From positions 108,581,910 to 108,645,909 of the forward strand of contig CM063284.1 in assembly GCA_032173965.1 (NCBI GenBank): a stretch of 64,000 bases of DNA, in the 5' to 3' direction. Shown piece by piece: positions 58,389-64,000 of the stretch. Within the stretch, counting starts at the first letter, position 1, and every line of letters starts with the position of its first letter. The notes beneath the pieces are model-generated. The model was not told where the DNA came from. It worked only from the letters and a program-made list of their open reading frames with translations, and made no database searches. This DNA comes from Sitta carolinensis (Eukaryota; Chordata; Aves; Passeriformes; Sittidae). The position numbers and the translations under genes are program-made.

Positions 58389-61300
58389 CCCTCCTCAAAC
58401 GGGTTTTTGGATAGTGTCAGGTTTCTACTTGCCCCCAACATCTGTTTAAAGTTTTTGCTAACTTACAAAAAGAAATATCCATCTTTTAGGAAGCAGGAAT
58501 TATAGTCTAAAACCTATGTCTATCTAAATGACTTATTTTTGGATTCAAGTGAACCCCCTTTTGTTTTATAAAATGCTACCTAAGGTTATTAGGTCAGATG
58601 TCTATTTAGTAATGTTATGCACTTTATGCCTCTAGAGAGCAAAAGCTACTGTGCAAACACAAAATCTTGAGTGGAAAATTGCTTATCTATCATTATCAAT
58701 AAATTCTAGTATAGTATCTTTATTAAGATTGCGAGTTATTAAAGTGCCACTGGGGAGAGCCTGGTCTAAAGAACACCCCACAACAATTCATTAGGTATTC
58801 TAATGTAAACTTAAAATGCCAGGACACATCTGATTCATTAGTTCAGGTGTAGAATACAAAGATCTCACAATTCAAAGGACTATGAGATGTTGTAAGACTT
58901 TCCAATTTAAGAAAACTATTTTTCTCAGAAACATATAAATAATTACTTTTGCATAAATGAACAAATAATTTTGATTTTAACAAATCTAACAAATTTAACT
59001 CAATACTTTCCATGGAAAGCCCAGATCTGTATGTGCTAATGTCCTTTGTCATTAGAGACAAATGTGTTCTTTTTCTCTTTGAGTGGAGTCTGTCAAAGGC
59101 TGTAACACTTTCACAGGTGAAAATTTAGCAGAGGTGATATAGTTTCTTCTTGCACTAGTTACCTGCCCTTCTAATTATAAGTGCATGTAGAAGACTTATA
59201 AAACACTTTATAATGCCTTGACATCTATCTTGCACTGTCAGAGTGTCTTGTCCAAGAAGGACAGGATTCATAGAGGGCAGCCAAGTCTTCTCCTTATCTT
59301 TCCTTTACTTTCTTACAAACAGAAGTCATTAAGCATGGAGCTGATTTCAGCACTACTAGCTTGAAGGTTATTTTGAATATATTTAGAGAAGTACAATGTA
59401 TTCTGTATTTCAGCAAAAAAATCCTGGAGAAAGTACAGAAACAACACTTGGAGAGAGGCATGAGCCAGTGATGGATAGAAGTGGCTGGCACAATACAGCT
59501 GACCTCCTGAGTAACTCTATCCCCAGCCAGTTCCTATTGGATCTCTTTCAATGTGTGCAAAGAGGTTTACACACAAGAGCTATTTCATAGAAGTGGAAAA
59601 TGTTCTACCTCATGGCCTCTTACTTTTTAATTTTAATCCACGTAATGTCAAATAGCACTGGAGTTAAGCAATATAAGCAAGTTTTAATGAAAAGAAAGTA
59701 AAACAAAAAAAGTAAAAATTTTGTTACAAGACATTTGAAAAAATGCTGCATCCATACACACAAACTCACAAATTCCCTCAAAAATTATTTACCTGTAAAG
59801 ATGTAATGACATTTTTACTCCAACTTAATTAATTAATTAATAATTTAATTGCAAATAAAACTCCAAATGAAACAACAATTAATTACTAATAAAATTAATT
59901 TTGAAGTGGACATAATTCAGATGCCAGCAAAAACATCATATTATGATATTCAGATGCTGAAAAAGATATTGTGTTAATGTCTATTTGCATGTGACAGCAC
60001 TTACTAGTTTGTATGCAGAAAAGATCATTTACACACATTTGTTCATGTTTGTTCATGCATAAGGTTCATTGCAGCTGTTCCAGCTGTAATTGCAATTCGA
60101 TCTTCCTTTGTCATACATGGCCTATTCAGAATGGTTTCATTACTCTATGACCTAGTAATGGCCATTTGGAAGTTCTTTTGGTTGATATCCAACCAATATG
60201 TCCAAAAAATAGCACGTTATTATTTAAAATCAACTTTAATAGCATTTCTGATCTAATCAAGGCAAAAAAAAACCCCAAAACTGATAAATCCATATCAGTC
60301 TTGAAGAATTTGAATGGTTTTGAAAAGTGGTAACATTTAGACCAGGGATATTTGAAAACTCATTTTTCTCATCTCTGTTGAGCACATCTTATATGGTCAC
60401 AATGTCACTTCTGTTGGTTTGCTCTACAGGCAATCAACTACAATAGGTAATGTTAAAATGTATTATTTGCTGTTTTTTTCCATCTAGCAATTAATGATTT
60501 ATTCTTAGCAGAGACAAGACCAGCTGAACAGCCAACTCTTCACCTGAGTACTAGAACAAAAACGTTCATTATTTAATCAAGGAGGGAATAAAATACATGC
60601 TTAATTGCTATCTAATTTGCCAGCTTGCTATTTTGCTGCAAGAAAGCTCTGCTCATTCAAGCTGTTCTTGAGATGTAAAGGTGCTCTTTTCTTTCATAAA
60701 CTACTTGAGCATTTATCTACCCTTTCTAGGTTGTTAGTGCATGCTGACCACCATATCAGAAACCCCTCAGTATGTCTTTGGTAAAGGTGGATAACATCTA
60801 TCACACATTTGTTCCCTTCATCCACTGGAGAAGTGTTTTGGTATAGACTTTACAAATGCATGCACAGCACTTTTGAAAACTAATTTGTATCTTCCTTGTG
60901 ATAAAATTTTAATGCCAATTGAAGACATAATATCACAGATATGACCTTCCTCTCAGATGGAAGTACGATACAGTAACAGCTGGTAGCCTAGGAAAGGGAA
61001 GTCAAATTATTTTAAAAAGCAAGAATAGATGACCTGCAAACCTGCTAATTAAACATTGGCAACAGCACTGCCCTCATACTTGAACCTCTTTGAATCTCTT
61101 TGCAACTTATTTCACTAGAGCTCAATGAATATTGAAATATTCTTCATGATTTGTAAAAATATTGTTTTTTTCATGTATTTTCAGGTACCGAAGGTAGAAT
61201 TAAATTATCGCATTAAAGTATTTAGTACTTATTATGCTTTTCTTGGTTATTTTAAATGAGAAGGGCAAAAGGTCAAAAAATCTAGAACACCAGGAGATCA

Positions 61301-61890
61301 GAATTGCTGCCAGTTTATAGTTTCCTTTTCTATATTGTTTTTTTACTTCAATTATTATTATGTCATTTTTATAAGATGTCCTTTTCTGGTTTAACCTGCT
61401 TCTTGCTAGAGTTGAAAAGGCCCAGTTCACAGGTGAATGCTGCCCCAGCTGCTCAGTGTCCTACTCTCTGCAGTAATCTCTTAATGGGTATTAAAATCCA
61501 GGATAGAATTTGATGGCTCCCAAGAGAATTGTGTTCCTCAGCACTTGTAAAACCTCAGAAAATGGAACTTTTGCATTTGAATGTAGGTTAAAATGTTAAA
61601 TGCAACTTTCCAAATTACTGACAGAAATATAAGGATGTACTGCACTGTGGGATCCTAACCCTGACTTCAACATGCTGGCAAAGTTAGTATTTTTAACTAG
61701 TTCTCAGTATTTTTCACGCTTTTTAGAAAGGTCTGCTGAATCCTAATGTTTCATGTTAGATTTGTCTGTAAATTCCTCTGCTCACAGTTTTTCTGGGACC
61801 TGTAATAGATAGCCTCTGCCAAATGTTGTTATTTAATATTTGAAGCCTTGCCTAAGTCTTCACATACTGCTTGAGTGAGGTGTAACGTGG
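58389..61890. other. Unique AT-rich noncoding DNA
   Basis: No gene or transposon recognised. An AATT-rich patch with four AATT units in a row lies at 59826-59845. Confidence 0.6.
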
Positions 61891-61893
61891 GGC

Positions 61894-61990
61894 TATAAAA
61901 TGCTCTTGGGCTTTGCCTGGCCTCTTCATTCGCCCCCGAGGGAAGGAGCAGGGAGGGAAACTCCCTCATTCATCTGCTTTCTTCTTTCCA
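61894..61990 (+). promoter_or_regulatory. Candidate TATA promoter (tentative)
   Basis: A TATAAAA box in GGGGCTATAAAATGC (61894-61900) is preceded by AACGTGG and followed after 28 bp by a short GC-rich patch, TTCATTCGCCCCCGAGGGAA (about 61926-61945), where transcription would be expected to begin. A pyrimidine tract ending CTTCTTTCCAG lies at about 61981-61991. There is no open frame of note downstream on the plus strand; the 135-codon frame at 62008-62415 is on the minus strand and unrecognised. Confidence 0.25.
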
Positions 61991-64000
61991 GTGGACTTGA
62001 CACTCCTTCACACAACCAAAAGGGTTGATTTGGGTTCAGAAAAGTCTCGCAGTCCCATCCTCCTGCAGGATACCATCACAAAAAGATAAACAGGAATTAA
62101 ATGCTGGGAGTAAACAGAGACTGAATTTTTTCTTATACTCCTCCATCTGTCAAACATCAACTCCTTAAAAGGGCCAGCACTGAGGGAGATGAGGTCTTCT
62201 AAAACTGGTGATGGATATTTCCTTTCTTTGGTTTTGGCTTTGATTCCATTGCACACTGCAGGGTAAGTAAGACACCTCTGGGAGATGGCTGTTGTTTTTC
62301 TGCCAATTCTCATTTCTCTTGATTTCGAAGGTGGGAATTGGAAAAGTTTTCCCCGGCTTCCATATAGTGAGGAACACCTTTTATACACACAGCATGGGGA
62401 TATGAGGCCCCACAATTGCTCTGCTGAGTATCATTTGTACTCACCAGATGTACATGTGCATACATGCACATACCCACACATCCATCCTTCCCCACTACAT
62501 AAGGAAAAAAAAAAAAATCACAGGAGCATAATATAAAAAATTGCAACTTTCATTTGAATTCTTTTAAACTAATTGCCCTCTTCTTTAGATAGTTTAAATT
62601 CTGATTTCAGTGGGATCTGCTGACATGTTTGGTTATTTTTGTGTCCAGTCTATTTTTCTATGACTGTTTTGGAATTCTGAGCTGACATTTCTTAAATTTG
62701 TGTGTTATCTGTTTTCTCAGTATCATGATAGCTACTACTTTTCTAAGTATTTTTTAGTGCAGAAATTCACTAAAGAGAATCTTCCACTTTATCCTGGGAT
62801 ATGGTTGTGGATGTTCTGCATGTATAATAATCCAACCCTCTCTTTCTACCAGCTACCTCTTCCCCCCATCCCCATCTCACACTGAATTATTTTCACAGCA
62901 GCTGTTCTTGATAACACTTAAAAAGTGATTATATCTCTTGTCAGTTTGGGCAAATTATTAACATCAAAGCTAGCAGCAGGATCCTTGACATTAAATTTCA
63001 AGATTTCCACTAGCAAAGAAGGACAAGCCATGGGAGAGAAGAGTGGGTGGAGGGAAATGTGTGGATTAAGGCTGGTTGGGGGGCGCTATGACTATAAAAT
63101 GAAAATTAATTGATTAGAATTTTTCAGCTTATATTGGAGGTGTTTTATTTTGTTTTTGTTTTCTGTTGTGTTTCTATTATACAAGTTGTTCCTTCAGCAA
63201 GGAGCACAGAGAGTGGGGGACACTCAATGCTTAGCCTGTGCAGAGGTGCAGAGGGGGTAGGAAAATTAATACCTATTTAAACCTTTTTTTTTCAACTTAT
63301 GCCTTAGCTGTTACAGCAAGCTAATACAGTCACCTCTTGTTTAACAACAGCTTGCTGTTATGGGTTATTCAGAAAAGAGTTTCATGACTGATTTCATAAA
63401 GCAAAAATTTATTGAATTCTAAGAGACGAACAATGAAGATAAATTAGGATGTGTCTAAATGAAATTAAAAATTATTACTTGTACAAAATTCAGAGTGTGC
63501 CTGGCTGTACCACCAAATTTGCAGTTAACGCTGTTAGAAATAAAAGGTGTGTAACTGATAAAGATGGATGTCTCACTTTCTTGGTTCCAACCTGTGCCTT
63601 TTAAAACAAATATTATAATAATTGATCCCTGGGAATGATGTGCATGTGCTAAATGACTCTTGATGTATGACACCAACTTCCTGATCTTGGCATTGACGGA
63701 TGAGCTTATTCTTCCTATAATGAAAAGTTGGTCAAAGTTTCAATTGCACCTATCACACCCCACAGACAAAGAACAATGAAAATTCATTCTACACTATTCT
63801 GCTACCACCAACCTGGCATTAGCGTAGACCCAAAAAGAGATTTAATTGAAACTCTGTGAGAGTGAAATAAGCACCATTTCATATTAAGTCCTGAATATAT
63901 TACTCAATGGCATTAAATGTGAAATACACACTTTTTATTTCCGAGCATTTGTTGTTACATTACCTCCTCTGGAATCAATTGAACCATAAGTGGGATTCAT
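61991..64000. other. Unique AT-rich noncoding DNA to window end
   Basis: No gene or transposon recognised. There is a short A run at about 62505-62517. Open frames, including the 135-codon one on the minus strand at 62008-62415, show no known domain. Confidence 0.6.

Noticed and set aside
62008..62415. 135-codon frame on the minus strand
   Set aside because: No recognisable domain and overlapping frames on both strands; kept only as a note in the last spacer.
1..64000. tRNA, rRNA, snRNA, CRISPR, IS elements or operons
   Set aside because: None seen on either strand; composition and repeats indicate a bird nuclear genome, where the prokaryotic features are not expected.

Overview
This window reads as vertebrate nuclear DNA from a bird, and more tentatively a songbird. 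It is AT-rich, short of CpG, full of short chance open frames and rich in homopolymer and dinucleotide runs. The diagnostic signal is a set of CR1 (chicken repeat 1) LINE fragments in both orientations, several ending in the CR1 3' hallmark (tandem copies of an ATTCTRTG-type octamer, with no poly-A tail), plus solo long terminal repeats of an avian endogenous-retrovirus type. I found no confident protein-coding exon of a host gene, no tRNA, rRNA or snRNA gene, and no CRISPR or prokaryotic feature. The window is best read as intergenic DNA or the inside of a very large intron.

Layout. 1-3030: unique AT-rich DNA. 3031-6081: the largest element, a 5'-truncated CR1 on the minus strand that keeps part of the endonuclease, the whole reverse-transcriptase region and the 3' tail, broken by frameshifts; an (AAAAAG)n tract follows at 6149-6290. 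6291-10625: unique DNA with a 22-bp palindrome. 10626-17050: a repeat-dense belt with a CR1 3' piece (minus), a complete-looking 556-bp solo LTR (12218-12773), three more CR1 pieces (plus) and an old CR1-like piece (minus). 17051-23726: long repeat-poor block. 23727-23879: compound TA/CA/TA microsatellite. 24175-24480: ancient CR1-like fragment. 26440-26760: dense homeodomain/POU-type motifs, a possible enhancer. 28930-29660: GC-richer composite that looks like retroviral LTR material around a CR1 tail. 30548-30640: CR1 tail. 33291-34210: probable LTR-derived repeat holding a polypurine tract and tandem duplications. 38574-38859: a minus-strand solo LTR with clear CCAAT, TATA and polyadenylation signals. 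39391-43200: three more CR1 pieces. 43201-56238: repeat-poor, with conserved-element-like sequence at 51830-52960 and a CpG-richer promoter/first-exon candidate at 54700-54985. 56239-56486: internally deleted solo LTR. 56487-64000: mostly unique, with candidates for a 3' exon (58173-58388) and a TATA promoter (61894-62000).

Nothing here forms an operon or pathway. The recognisable coding material is dead retrotransposon sequence. The regions most likely to matter to the host are the possible regulatory blocks and cryptic exons, and these rest on composition and motifs alone; an alignment to other bird genomes and RNA-seq would settle them. I saw no convincing evidence of an undescribed biological system.
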